From Glomus cerebriforme (taxonomy: Eukaryota; Glomeromycota; Glomeromycetes; Glomerales; Glomeraceae): 44,395 nucleotides of DNA. The translations under genes and the position numbers were made by a program. Below are positions 11,438 to 22,179 of this stretch, piece after piece. Every line of letters begins with the position of its first letter. Position 1 is the first letter of the stretch. Location: the NCBI GenBank assembly GCA_003550305.1, contig QKYT01000444.1, positions 1 to 44,395 of the forward strand, given 5' to 3'. Below the pieces are notes generated by a model that made no database searches, was not told where the DNA came from, and saw only the letters and a program-made list of their open reading frames with translations.

Positions 11438-14400
11438 ATGGATAACGAGAATCAAAATGACGTTAAATCTAATGAGTCCTCCGGTAACGTTTATAATAAC
11501 GATAAAGACAAAAGAAAAAATGTTGTATATGGGAAAACTCACGATGGCCAAGGTAATGTTAGCTTGGTGAATGGCAGTATAGTAAAGAAAAAAAGGAAGC
11601 GTGGCTTTTCTCAATTCTTGTACTTGTTTATCATTTATTTATTATAGTTTTTCAAGTTCCGCATACTGTAGACATGTTGGTTACAGTTTTTGACACTAAA
11701 GCAAAAAAATCAGCATTTGATATTCTTACGTTTACCGTGATTGGATGTCAAGTCGTGCTGTTTTTTGTACTTCCAGTATCTACTTCAAAATGGCTTTTCC
11801 TTTTTCTTTTCTTTTTTTGGAGAATCGCATATAATGTTGGATTAGGATTATTATTAAAATATCAAAGTGATAAGCGAGGTCTGATCTTGTGGGTTAAACG
11901 TAAAAAATTGTTTAATAAAGAAAAAGTTGGAAAATTATATTTATTTCTCAAAAAAGAATTGAGCGCAAAAATGGGAAGCGACTATGACTTTGAGGTAGGA
12001 TTTCATTTTACATTTATTTATAACGTATTTTTATTGATTTATTTACATATTACTAGACTGCTCCTTTGGAATTTAATACTTGGCTTCTTTTTCGTCAACT
12101 CGTTGACCTGATTCTTTTGAATGATTTTACTACATATATATGTTTTGCGCTCGCCAATTTTAGTATTCCAGAAGGTTCAGGCGCATTAATTAACATATTA
12201 CGATGGACTGGTGGTCTTTTTTTACTATGGTTTAATATCTGGGTTAAAACTGACGCACATCGCGTTGTAAAAGATTTTGCGTGGTGTAAGAATTTGAAAT
12301 TATTTTTTAAGGAGGGATAAAATAAACTGTTTAATGAATTTTATCATATATTTATATATTATAGATTGGGGAGATTTCTTTTTTCTTATAGACCAGTCAC
12401 TTACATTCGATGGTGTATTTGAAATGGCACCACACCCAATGTACTCTGTTGGGTATGCAGGTTACTATGGAATTTCTCTCATGATGGCAAGTTATAAAGT
12501 ATTATTTGTAAGTTTGGCGGCACATGCGGCACAGTTTGCATTTTTAACATTTGTCGAAAATCCACGTAAGTTATAAATGAAATTGTTTCAAATTTAATTT
12601 CCTCATGTCATGTGATTTATGAGATTTTCCATTATAGATATCGACAAGACTTATAACCCTCCTACACCACTTAATGCAAAACTATCAAAACCAATCATAG
12701 TAGAAGCACATGAATTTACAACTTCTGCGAATGAATTTGAAGTTTTATCAGCTTCAAATGAAATTCAATTTACACTTCCAGATTTATTAAACACGTCAAC
12801 TTGCCATTTTCGTCGCGATCTTATCGTATTCAAAAATTTCGACTTTTTCCGTTCAAATGATCTTTTTGTCATTTTCATTACTATTTATGCTGCAGTTATT
12901 CCGTTATTAATTGCAGGTGCTTCTGATAATGTGGTCAAATTCTTCTTAGTCGCTCAGTGTTTGGCCTGGCGTATCTTTCATTCTTATATTTTAGGTGGAG
13001 TTTTACTTTTTCAGAGTAAAAATAAGTTTTTGACTAAACATTACATCAAATTCGGTGGTAATGTCAGTGAAGCATTTTCTAACTGGAAAAGGTGTGTCTT
13101 AATATACGTTGTTGAATTTATAATTTTTTTTTCTAATAATTATAACTAAATAATTAATCTTTATATTAATTAGTATTTATAATCTTTCGCTATGCATGAC
13201 TTATGTAACTTTTCTTGCCGCTGCATGGAAAATGTATTATTTTCCTGAAGATTGGACATACGGCATGGTATTACTGCGTCATACCTTTGGCGTGCTACTT
13301 ATTGTTTTACATATCTGGACATCTATTTCAGTATTTGAAGTATTGGGAGATTTTGGTTGGTTTTATGGTGATTTCTTCTTCGATGATTATCCCACAACAT
13401 TATACTACACTGGAATATATAGATTTCTTAATAATCCAGAGAAGCTTATGGGTCATGCAGCATTTTGGGGAATTACTTTAATTGCCAACAGCTGGCTTAT
13501 TTTTGGATTAGCGTTATTCGCCCAAATTTCAAATTTCTTATTTTTACATTACGTTGAGAGTCCACATATGCGGAAATTATATGGTGATAAGATTCGTAAA
13601 GACGCTGGCGTAACAAAGACCATCAAACGCGTCAAAATTATTCCAGGCAAAGTTAAAGAAGAAGTTTCTAAAATTCGGGAGGCACCAGAGATTCAAGTGG
13701 TTGAGCGTGTTGTCAAAGAAGTGGCTGGAACAGTTGAAAAAGTTGTCGAGGAAACAGCTGAAGTCGTAGGAGAATTTGTTGAAGCTGCAAAACCCAGGTT
13801 ACAAGGTGTGGTCTTTGAGACTCAAAGTTTATTAAAAAATTCAACAAGCATCATAATTAGGTAAGTTATTAATTCATTAATGTTTAAATATATATATCTC
13901 TTCAGTAATTTGCTACATTATTATTTGTGATTCAGACGAGTTACCGGAAATGTAAATCGTCAAGATCTTAAGCAATATTCACTATCACTAGTTCTCCCTT
14001 CAAATGAAATGGACAATTTACCAAATAATCGGATTTCATCTGATAATGATAATAATGAAAATCAAAGTAGAGACGCAAAACCAATTACATTTGAATTAGG
14101 TTCACCAATATGTGTCAGATGGACAGCCCCAAAAAATCGTTCGCGTTTAGATTGGATTGGTATATATAAGGTTACCTCAAATTCATCAAAGATGGTGACC
14201 AGTGTATCAAGTAAAGGACGATATGTTTATGTTACGCCAGAAGAGGATGATTCCGAAACAGATTTTAATTCAACAACGAGCGATAATAATCAGGTAGAAA
14301 CTGGTGATGCATGTTTTAAAGGAGATCAAATACCATGGGAAGTAGGAACTTATGAATTTAGATACCATCATGATAACAAACATGGTGTCATGGCCGTATC

Positions 14401-15038
14401 ACAACCTTTCGAAATCGCTGGTATGTTTTTTGACTTTATACATGTGTTTATCATTCAAATTATGGTTTAAACTAAAATTTATCTATTGTACAAATATTTA
14501 GTTAATGCGCCTAAATATGTATCGGATCCTCCGACGATTGAACAAACTGTTCTCACATTAGTACAGAGAGCGCTTGACTCAAATCCTGCCTTAATTCCAT
14601 ATACTACTAGCGATGATTATGTATTGATGAAGGAAGTTCACGCTAAACGTATTGTTTACGGAATTAAAATGATGTTTGGCGTAGATTTCGCTTGGGAAGT
14701 TGTTGCAGTTGATGGAAATGTTGGAAGATTGGCTCGACGAGTATGTATGATTTTTATTTAATTATCGAGAATTAATTATTATTTATTATTCTTCGCTGAT
14801 ATATGGACTCTATTTAAAGATCTTCAAAGCACGTCGAGCCTTAGCTATATTTTCTTCTTCGCATCAACGTACAGAATCTTGTTCTGGAATTAATTCACCA
14901 ACATCACCATTATTTCCAAATGATGATTCAAACACTAATAGTAATGATAAACCTACAGAACTTCCTAAATCAGGGTTAAATAAGCGACAAACTGTAAAGC
15001 AACAATCATTAACGCTGAAGGCGACAGTTGATTGCTAA
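11438..15038 (+). CDS. CHO2: phosphatidylethanolamine N-methyltransferase (Cho2 type)
   Basis: Integral ER membrane enzyme that uses S-adenosylmethionine for the first methylation of phosphatidylethanolamine on the way to phosphatidylcholine (EC 2.1.1.17). Nine exons: 11438-11552, 11648-11994, 12057-12285, 12365-12565, 12638-13091, 13174-13860, 13936-14420, 14502-14740 and 14820-15038, giving about 991 aa, near the usual fungal Cho2 length. Landmarks: [20 protein letters not shown] early; [54 protein letters not shown]; a second copy of the membrane module with [19 protein letters not shown] and [12 protein letters not shown]; then an immunoglobulin-like C-terminal part with [23 protein letters not shown] sequence and [20 protein letters not shown]. 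Many hydrophobic helices are visible. Reading frame is continuous across all junctions. The N-terminal extension is short and polar. Confidence 0.95.
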
Positions 15039-15199
15039 TTATAGATTATTATAAAGTTCATTAATAATGATCATATATTATCTGATACATAATACCTATA
15101 AATTAAATGATTTTGAATAAATTTTTTTTTGCAAATATCACCCATTTTTTTATTTTGAAATACCCGTGAAATTCCGAAATTGACGTCAAATAGAGTTTT
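15039..15199. promoter_or_regulatory. short spacer between CHO2 and the macro-domain gene
   Basis: Only 161 bp separate the CHO2 stop from the next ATG on the same strand, so the CHO2 3' UTR and the downstream promoter must be compact or overlap. It contains TGACGTCA at 15181-15188, a perfect CRE-type palindrome (ATF/CREB bZIP site), 12 bp before the start codon. Confidence 0.4.
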
Positions 15200-18100
15200 A
15201 TGATCCATCGAGCTATTTATTCAATTGTTTTATTGAAACAACAACGAATAATTTTTCGAAATCAAATAATTATTCGTTCAATGTCAAAACGAAAGATGGT
15301 TATCGAGTTGGGAGAAATCCCTACCTTATCACAAGCTTATGAAGACCGACATTTTTCACCGCGTAACATAAGGAGGTCGGAATCTCGTAAGAAATACAAT
15401 ATTCGTTATTCTTGTATACTAGACATTCGTGTCGTGTGGTTTTCCTTACAAATACTTTAGATCTTATTGAATTTATTTAAACCCTTTTAAGTTGATCCCA
15501 AATTTGGTCACAACGAAGAATTCAATAAAAAGATTTCTCTAATGTAAGTACAGTATGAATTTATTGATTTTATTTACTACTTGCGTTATTGCTTTTTTTT
15601 AATTCATTTTTGTTCTTAAAGTCAAGCAGACATCACGAAATTGAAAATTGACGCTATAGGTTAGTTTGGACGCGACATTTTAAAAATAAAAAAAAATTAA
15701 GTAATGAAATTGTTGTTTCAATTGTCTTGATCTCTATTATTTATTATTGGGTTTATTTTTTTTTTTATTAAGTCAATGCTGCGAATGAAACTCTCTTGGG
15801 AGGTGGAGGTGGTAAGTTAATTTTGTTTGTTTTTGAACTTAATCTTTATAACTTTTTTAATTCTTTTTTTTTCGTGCACAGTTGATGGTGCAATTCACAG
15901 GTAAATAATTTCTGAATATTAAATGCGCCCATTTGAATAATCTGACGATTATAATATTTTAGAGCTGCGGGTCCTGGACTGAGAAATGAGTGTTGGGATC
16001 TTAATGGTTGCGATACTGGGGTATGTAACTACATTTGACGTGAATTCCCTCATAATCGTTATTTAATATTTTATTTAACTTTAATATTTTAGGATGCCAA
16101 GATAACTGGAGGTATATAAAGATTTATTCAATTTAAGTACATGATCTTAATTTACTAACAATTTATTATTTTAGGCTACGACTTGCCATGTAAACGTATG
16201 TAAAATCGAAACTGTAATTCCAAAATAGCGTTTACATATAGTTGACATTTATTTTTTTTTTGCTTGTTTAGATGTTATTCATACCGTCGGTCCTGTAGGC
16301 GAAAAACCTCATCTACTTCGTAGTGCCTATAAGCGATCCTTGGAAGTTATGACTGAAAAAAACTTAAAGAGCATAGTATGTATAAATGATGTCCTATTCT
16401 AAACATTTTTATTATATTTTGAAATCTTCATTATTAATAAGTTATTGATAATTTAGGCATTTTCGAATATCAGTACAGGTAGGATTTCATCATACTCTTT
16501 TTGGCTTCACTTAAATTAAAATCACTTTGTAAAATAATTTAAATGTCTTAATATAAGGTGTTTATGGGTATCCACGTGTGAAGGCTGGGCATGTTGCTTT
16601 GGAAACTACGAGGAAATGGTTGGAGGAGCATTCAGATTATTTAGATAAGGTTGCATTTTATCTTTTTGTGTAATTCACGATGTCATTTTTCGTTTATTAT
16701 GTTCTTATTAACTTTCATTTTATACAAAAATTAGCTTGAGAGGATCATATTTTGTGTATTTGAAGACGACAATAAGGATATTTATGAGATTTTATTTCCC
16801 ATGTATTTCCCACCTTCAACTAAACACAATGATGATAAAAAAGAAGGAGATAAAAAAGATGAGAATGTCATACAGCAACAGGATACTACTCAAATGACTT
16901 CGTCAACTTTGTCAACAATCAACAATTTAGGAAATGGTAAAGATCATATTGCAAGTCCTGNNNNNNNNNNNNNNNNNNNNNNNNNNNNNNNNNNNNNNNN
17001 NNNNNNNNNNNNNNNNNNNNNNNNNNNNNNNNNNNNNNNNNNNNNNNNNNNNNNNNNNNNNNNNNNNNNNNNNNNNNNNNNNNNNNNNNNNNNNNNNNNN
17101 NNNNNNNNNNNNNNNNNNNNNNNNNNNNNNNNNNNNNNNNNNNNNNNNNNNNNNNNNNNNNNNNNNNNNNNNNNNNNNNNNNNNNNNNNNNNNNNNNNNN
17201 NNNNNNNNNNNNNNNNNNNNNNNNNNNNNNNNNNNNNNNNNNNNNNNNNNNNNNNNNNNNNNNNNNNNNNCCTAAAGAAAATGAGGAAGAAATTCCTAAA
17301 GTAAACAAGGAGGAAATTTCCAAAGAAAATAATGAAGAGGAAAAGAAAGAGGTTGAAGGAAATAAACAGACGAATGATGAGCTTATGACAGAAGCGACAA
17401 CTGATCATGCAAAAGGAAATGAACTACATGAGACAACTGATGCGGCTAATATGAATACACAGCAAATTGAAGAAAATGAAAATGCAATCGAGCCAAAAAA
17501 CAATGAAATGAGAACAGGACAAAATGAGGATCAAAAAGAAACTAAAGAAAATGAGGATCACGCTATGGAAATTGACACGAATACAATGGAGGAAGATGAA
17601 GAAAATAATGAACAGACAGGTGGTGTAAATATTCAAAATGACACGAATACAATGGAGGAAGATAAAGGAAAAGAAGCTGAAGAAAATAATGAACAGACGG
17701 GTGGGGTAAATATTCAAAATGACACGAATACAATGGAGGAAGATAGAAAAGGAAAAGAAGCTGAAGAAAATAATGAACAGACAGGTGGTGTAAATATTCA
17801 AATTGCGCAAACTGAACAAGAAAATGAACAGGAGGATGTTAATATGTCAGATAGACAAGATCTAGAAACTGTTCATGATCGAGATGTCAAGATGCTGAAC
17901 AATGAGGATGGTGAACATCAAGATGAAGAAGAAAATGAAGTGATCGATGTGGATATGACAGACGTTGATAGCAAACCAACTAATGTGGCTGAGATGGATA
18001 CACGGCAAGGTGAAGAAGATGAAAATGCAACTGAATCAAAAAATGAATTAAAACAGGAAATTGGCGAAGCAACGAAATCCACATCAAAGAATGACCAGGG

Positions 18101-18203
18101 TTCGGAGAATCCTCCAAATGTTACTACTATACATAAAGATGAAACGGATGACATTATAAATGGAAACAATTCCAATCAACATTTGACTCAATCTTCTTTG
18201 TAA
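15200..18203 (+). CDS. macro-domain protein (MacroD-type ADP-ribosyl hydrolase) with long acidic repeat tail
   Basis: Macro domains of this class remove ADP-ribose from proteins or hydrolyse O-acetyl-ADP-ribose. Twelve exons: 15200-15386, 15492-15543, 15622-15659, 15773-15811, 15882-15900, 15963-16020, 16093-16111, 16175-16195, 16272-16375, 16457-16478, 16558-16649 and 16735-18203. Residues 1-35 are basic and hydrophobic (MIHRAIYSIVLLKQQRIIFR) and may target mitochondria; an inner Met at residue 28 could start a cytosolic form. The catalytic fold shows QADITKLKIDAIVNAAN, GGGGVDGAIHRAAGPGL, CDTGDAKITGGYDLPCK, HVIHTVGP and AFSNISTGVYGYP, i.e. the conserved ribose-binding Asn and Gly-rich loops, over about residues 75-235. 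The last exon continues through a 310-N gap into at least 310 residues rich in Glu, Asp, Asn, Gln and Thr with three tandem repeats. The frames either side of the gap disagree, so its length is arbitrary. The exon 1 donor is the least certain junction. Confidence 0.85.
16961..17270. other. assembly gap (310 N)
   Basis: Undetermined bases inside the last exon of the macro-domain gene. Before it the frame reads ...KDHIASP; after it PKENEEEIPKV.... Those two frames are offset, so the true gap is not 310 bases if the gene is intact. Flanking Lys/Glu-rich repeat-like coding sequence suggests that collapsed tandem repeats caused it. Confidence 0.98.
17574..17804 (+). repeat. in-frame tandem repeat coding for DTNTMEED...NNEQTGGVNIQ
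   Basis: Three units of 66, 81 and 84 bp start with GACACGAATACAATGGAGGA at 17574, 17640 and 17721. They differ only by in-frame inserts coding for KGKEA and one extra Arg, plus a few substitutions. All are multiples of three, so the reading frame of the acidic tail is kept. Confidence 0.95.
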
Positions 18204-18678
18204 ATGAAAAATTCCGATTTTCATTCAAAATTTATACAGATGTTTGATTATTGTTTTGCTTATATATTCAACATTAATTCACAGTTATAATATGGTAGAT
18301 ATTGTTAATTTTGTATTAATTATAAGTGTATTTAAAAAAAATAAAGCAAGCTATCAGTTTTATATTATTTCGAATGTTGTCCAATTTTATAAACAATATT
18401 TTTTTTCTGTATTATTTAAATATCGAATGATATTACATTAATATTAGAATCATGGAAACAGAAAAAAAAAAGTCAATTATATATTGACATTAATAAAAAT
18501 ATTTTGATCTAAATTTATTTTTGATTTTTTTACTTTATAATAATAATATGAAAATTTTTTTCTAATCATTTTAATGATCCGATGTCCAAATCATCGAATT
18601 ATGTATTGTATAAATAAAAAGGAAATAAAAATAAATAAATATATATATAATAAATATATTTTTTTTTAATTATAGGGT
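18204..18678. other. convergent 3' intergenic region
   Basis: AT-rich sequence between the macro-domain gene (+) and the BTB gene (-). Small open frames here are low complexity. No repeat or RNA gene recognised. Confidence 0.5.
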
Positions 18679-19763
18679 TCAATCCGAAATTATTTTTAAA
18701 CAGGATCCATTTAGAATTTTTATATGATCCAATTCCCACTTAATACATAATTTAATTTTATAATATTGTACGGAACCGACTCTATGTTCATCTTCCCAGG
18801 TTATTTCTGGATACTCGGCTTCAAGATAATTTTTAATTTCATTTTTATAAACGGAAATTATGCTATATGCATAAGTTTTGGAAGAATCAAATATATCTGT
18901 TAAAGTATTATCGATCCCCGCTTTAACAGTCGCTTGTCCATTATCAAGAAAACAAACATCAATTTCCGTTATAAATTTTTTAAACGAATTTTTGTACATA
19001 TGATACTCCGAAACTTCTTTTATCAGATATTTAAAAGTATTTACTATTTCATTTAATCTCAAAATTACTATTCTATCAATAGTTGAACCCGCGCGTGGTA
19101 TTTGAAAATAATCCATTTCAATTAGAAATTCTTTACGAGTAATTCCATCTTATCAAAATAAAGAAAAAAAAATAATTATTAATATATATATGCATAAAAA
19201 TATTTTAATAAAATCAAAAACATTTAATTTACCTTCGTTTGGAATAATAACTTTTCCGGTTCGATAATATTGCATGATATAACGAAAAATTTTTCCACAA
19301 CGATCAAAAAAATATTCATTTCCTCTCTTTAACAATGGTTGATTTCTTTCTAGAAACATGGTTCCAAGAAACGTATCAGGATATGCCGTAAGTGTTGAAC
19401 GATATGTTTCATACTGAATAAAATAAATTTGTTTACGTTAACGATTCTTTTAAATTTATTTTTTTATAAATGATAAGATATCAATACCTTAACACCGCCA
19501 ACATTTAATATAACAAGTTCTTCCGATGGATTAACCATTTTATTGACTGGATCGATCTTTTGATTGATTGGATTAATCATTGAATTTACTTGATTGACTG
19601 GATCAATCATTGGATTTAGTGAATCGATAGAAGCAGCAACTATTGCATCGATTTCTTCCATGGTAAACTGAGGATTGATGTTTCGCAAATCTTGAATCAT
19701 CGGATCTTTAATTTGAGAATTAAATTCTACGTCAGTAAAAATATGATTATCAATAGTATCCAT
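18679..19763 (-). CDS. BTB/POZ (potassium channel T1-type, KCTD-like) domain protein
   Basis: Proteins with this domain usually oligomerise and often serve as Cullin-3 ubiquitin-ligase adaptors. Three exons: 19763-19488, 19413-19233 and 19148-18679, total 308 aa with consistent phases. Residues 1-84 hold a degenerate short repeat (NPMIDPVNQ, NPINQKIDPVNK). The T1-type BTB fold runs from about 86 to 165: VILNVGGVKYETYRSTL, AYPDTFLGTMF, NEYFFDRCGKIFRYIMQYYR, TGKVIIP and ITRKEFLIEMDYFQIP. The C-terminal 140 residues are unrecognised; in some KCTD proteins this part selects the target. Large BTB expansions are known in mycorrhizal fungi. It is not a channel: no membrane helices are present. Confidence 0.85.
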
Positions 19764-20766
19764 GATTCGTTAAGAGTTGGTTTTATTGTATGTATTTGTG
19801 AAATTGGAAAGTTGTAAAGAATTTGAAGTTTGTTTGAGAAATTTGGAAAGAAGTAAATTCGAATAAAATCATTTTATATACCTAAATGAACGTTTGTACA
19901 ATGTAATACGATGCACTACATCCCCTGACTCTTGTTACTTATATGCATAAATGCATAAATCATATAATTTTATACATTTCAATTTTCAAGCAACTTTGTT
20001 TTGATTGACATAAAAAACGTTGCGACAAAGTTGCTTGTTGTTTTTCAATGTCGATCTCACTGACAACTTTAATCTAGCAAAAAAAATATATATATTTCCT
20101 TCATTTTTTTTTTTTTTTTTTTTTTACGAGCCAAACATTAATTTGAAATAGTAATAGTTAATAAAATCAACTGTAATTGTCAATTAATTTATTGATCTGA
20201 TCAGCTGATCCATTTTAGATAATGTATACGGAAGATGTTTTCGCGAAATATGAGAGCCTTTTCAAAAAAAACAAATAATCTATTGAATAAGGAAATGATT
20301 ATAATATCTCATCCTTTCATGAATTCACTTGAAATAGGAAATGTAATACAAAAATGTTTTTAAGACTTATTGTTTATTTTAGAGTTAAAAACAAATATAT
20401 AGATGAGCTAATTAAACCTTTAGATATTAATCTTATTTTACTATTCATAAATTACTGGAAAAAGGAAAAAAAAAATGTTTTTATTTGGGAGAATAGTTCT
20501 TATTTAACAAAATAAGTGCCTGATATAAAGAAATTCTCATTATAATGTTTATACGAACGATTGTCGATTGAAAAATAAAAGCAAAATCATACTTCTTGTT
20601 CGATTTTTATTTAATAACCTACATTTGGAATTCATCATTACGGATTGGATTGGGAATAAAGAAATAAACCCAACAAAATCTAATCGTAATAGGAAGCAAG
20701 TTATGCAATGTCTGTCCACGTGCATAAGCCAATCATACTGATCACTGTAATGCTTCGGACGCTCTA

Positions 20767-20785
20767 ACCGTTAGAGTCTAACGGT
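20767..20785. repeat. perfect inverted repeat ACCGTTAGA-G-TCTAACGGT
   Basis: Nine-base arms around a single central base. On the minus strand, CTCTAACGGTTAGAGCG resembles a tRNA A-box/D-arm, but no B-box follows at the right distance, so it is not an intact tRNA. Confidence 0.6.
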
Positions 20786-21318
20786 ACTTGTTACCTAGTA
20801 TTTATTATTTATTATTTATTAAGAGAATGTTATAGTAGTACAGTACAAGTGTTCAACGTCCTTTTTATTGACTTCTTTTTTTTTGCAATTCATTTTTTTT
20901 AATTCTGTACTCGTTGAGAAAGTTGATTTAATAAATTCGGTACAATCCCATTCATGTCATATCTGGGTCAATTAAATGCGAATTACGCAATCTTGCAAGG
21001 TTTTGTGTCTCTAAAATATATCATTTTATCTATTTGTGTAAAGTTATCATTAAACCTTAAAAAAACCTACATTAATAATAAAATATTATTCGTTCTGTCA
21101 AATCTAAGATGTTTACATGCATATTTTCAGTTATTTACCATTTTATTTTTCGATATTATTTTTATTTGTTATTGAAATATACTATAAAATTATTGTAAAT
21201 GAAATTGGAAAATTTTAAAACTATCAAAATTTATTAAGCTTTCGATTGTCCACAACTATCAACTGCGGAACAATCTTAATAAGTGTTTTTATAATTATCT
21301 TTTGCAAAAAAAGCTAAA

Positions 21319-21657
21319 TCAACTAATTACTCCCAATTTATTATGATAATTATCCAATCTATCGACAAAATGCATTTTCATCATCATCATATTTCTATGA
21401 GGTATCAACATTCTAATTCTTGCGGGAGCTCTTATATTTGCGCAGATGACGAAAGGTTCATCCTGCCACTTAACAATGAAATTCAAAAGAATGCGCACTG
21501 AAATTGAATGGTCTCCCAAGGTATATTTGTCCCCTGAGTCTCTCACATGATTGAATTTTTCTTGCATGTGATTTTTTTGAAATCTAACCAATTTTCTTCC
21601 ACAATCATGTGTTAGTAGGAATATAAAATTTGACGCAGTATATAAATAATAACCCAT
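21319..21657 (-). CDS. hypothetical open frame, 112 aa
   Basis: Single open frame from an ATG at 21657. The protein has an N-terminal hydrophobic stretch (YTASNFIFLLTHDCGRKLVR) and a Met-rich patch near the C-terminus. I recognise no domain. It is less Asn/Ile/Lys-biased than a random frame in this AT-rich DNA, which is the only argument for it. It could be an exon of a larger gene or a relic. Confidence 0.22.
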   Translation of the reverse strand: MGYYLYTASNFIFLLTHDCGRKLVRFQKNHMQEKFNHVRDSGDKYTLGDHSISVRILLNFIVKWQDEPFVICANIRAPARIRMLIPHRNMMMMKMHFVDRLDNYHNKLGVIS

Positions 21658-22179
21658 CTTCACGTGTCATATCTTTTGTTATCACGCATTAAAAATTATA
21701 TATATATATATATTTCTAAAACTATGAAATACATACTAATTCAAAATTTGTAATAGATCGAAAAGTTTGATGGTAACATAATTTTTTTTATTTCAGAACT
21801 TTCTTTATAACAAAGAATTACCTATTTCTTAAAAAAAGATTTTCACTCCACGTGAACCTGTCAAAAACGCAAACTTTAAATTTAATCTTTTAACCATATA
21901 TATAAAGTAATTGCCATATTAACTCATATTAACTGGTAAAATGATTATCATAAGTTTGAAATCGTATTATTTTTTTGCCCATTGTTCTTTAAAGTTTCAT
22001 TGATATTATTTATTAGTTTAATTTTTAGAAAGTGGTACAGCATTCTTGAAATAAAATAACGTTGACTACAAGGAAGGAGAAGTGGAAGGAGGGATACATT
22101 CCTTTCCTAAACATTTAAATCCTTAAAAACCCGAGATCTTTTTTCATATTATTCATAAAAATTTATCAATCTATTAAAA

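Larger units (their letters stand above)
19764..22179. other. 2.4-kb intergenic region, no convincing gene
   Basis: Contains poly(T) tracts (near 20105), CACGTG at 20717, 21661 and 21849, and a 19-bp perfect inverted repeat at 20767-20785. Two short open frames (plus strand 20954-21175, minus strand 21657-21319) have no family match that I can recognise. The 3' end is the presumptive promoter of the F-box gene. Confidence 0.4.

Noticed and set aside
16919..17408. Open frames running through the N gap on both strands
   Set aside because: They exist only because undetermined bases contain no stop codons.
17424..18175. Minus-strand frames rich in Phe/Ile/Ser opposite the acidic tail
   Set aside because: They are antisense shadows of the Glu/Asn-rich repeat.
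20954..21175. 73-codon plus-strand frame with hydrophobic character
   Set aside because: It is mostly Ile/Leu/Phe/Lys from AT-rich codons, with no conserved motif.
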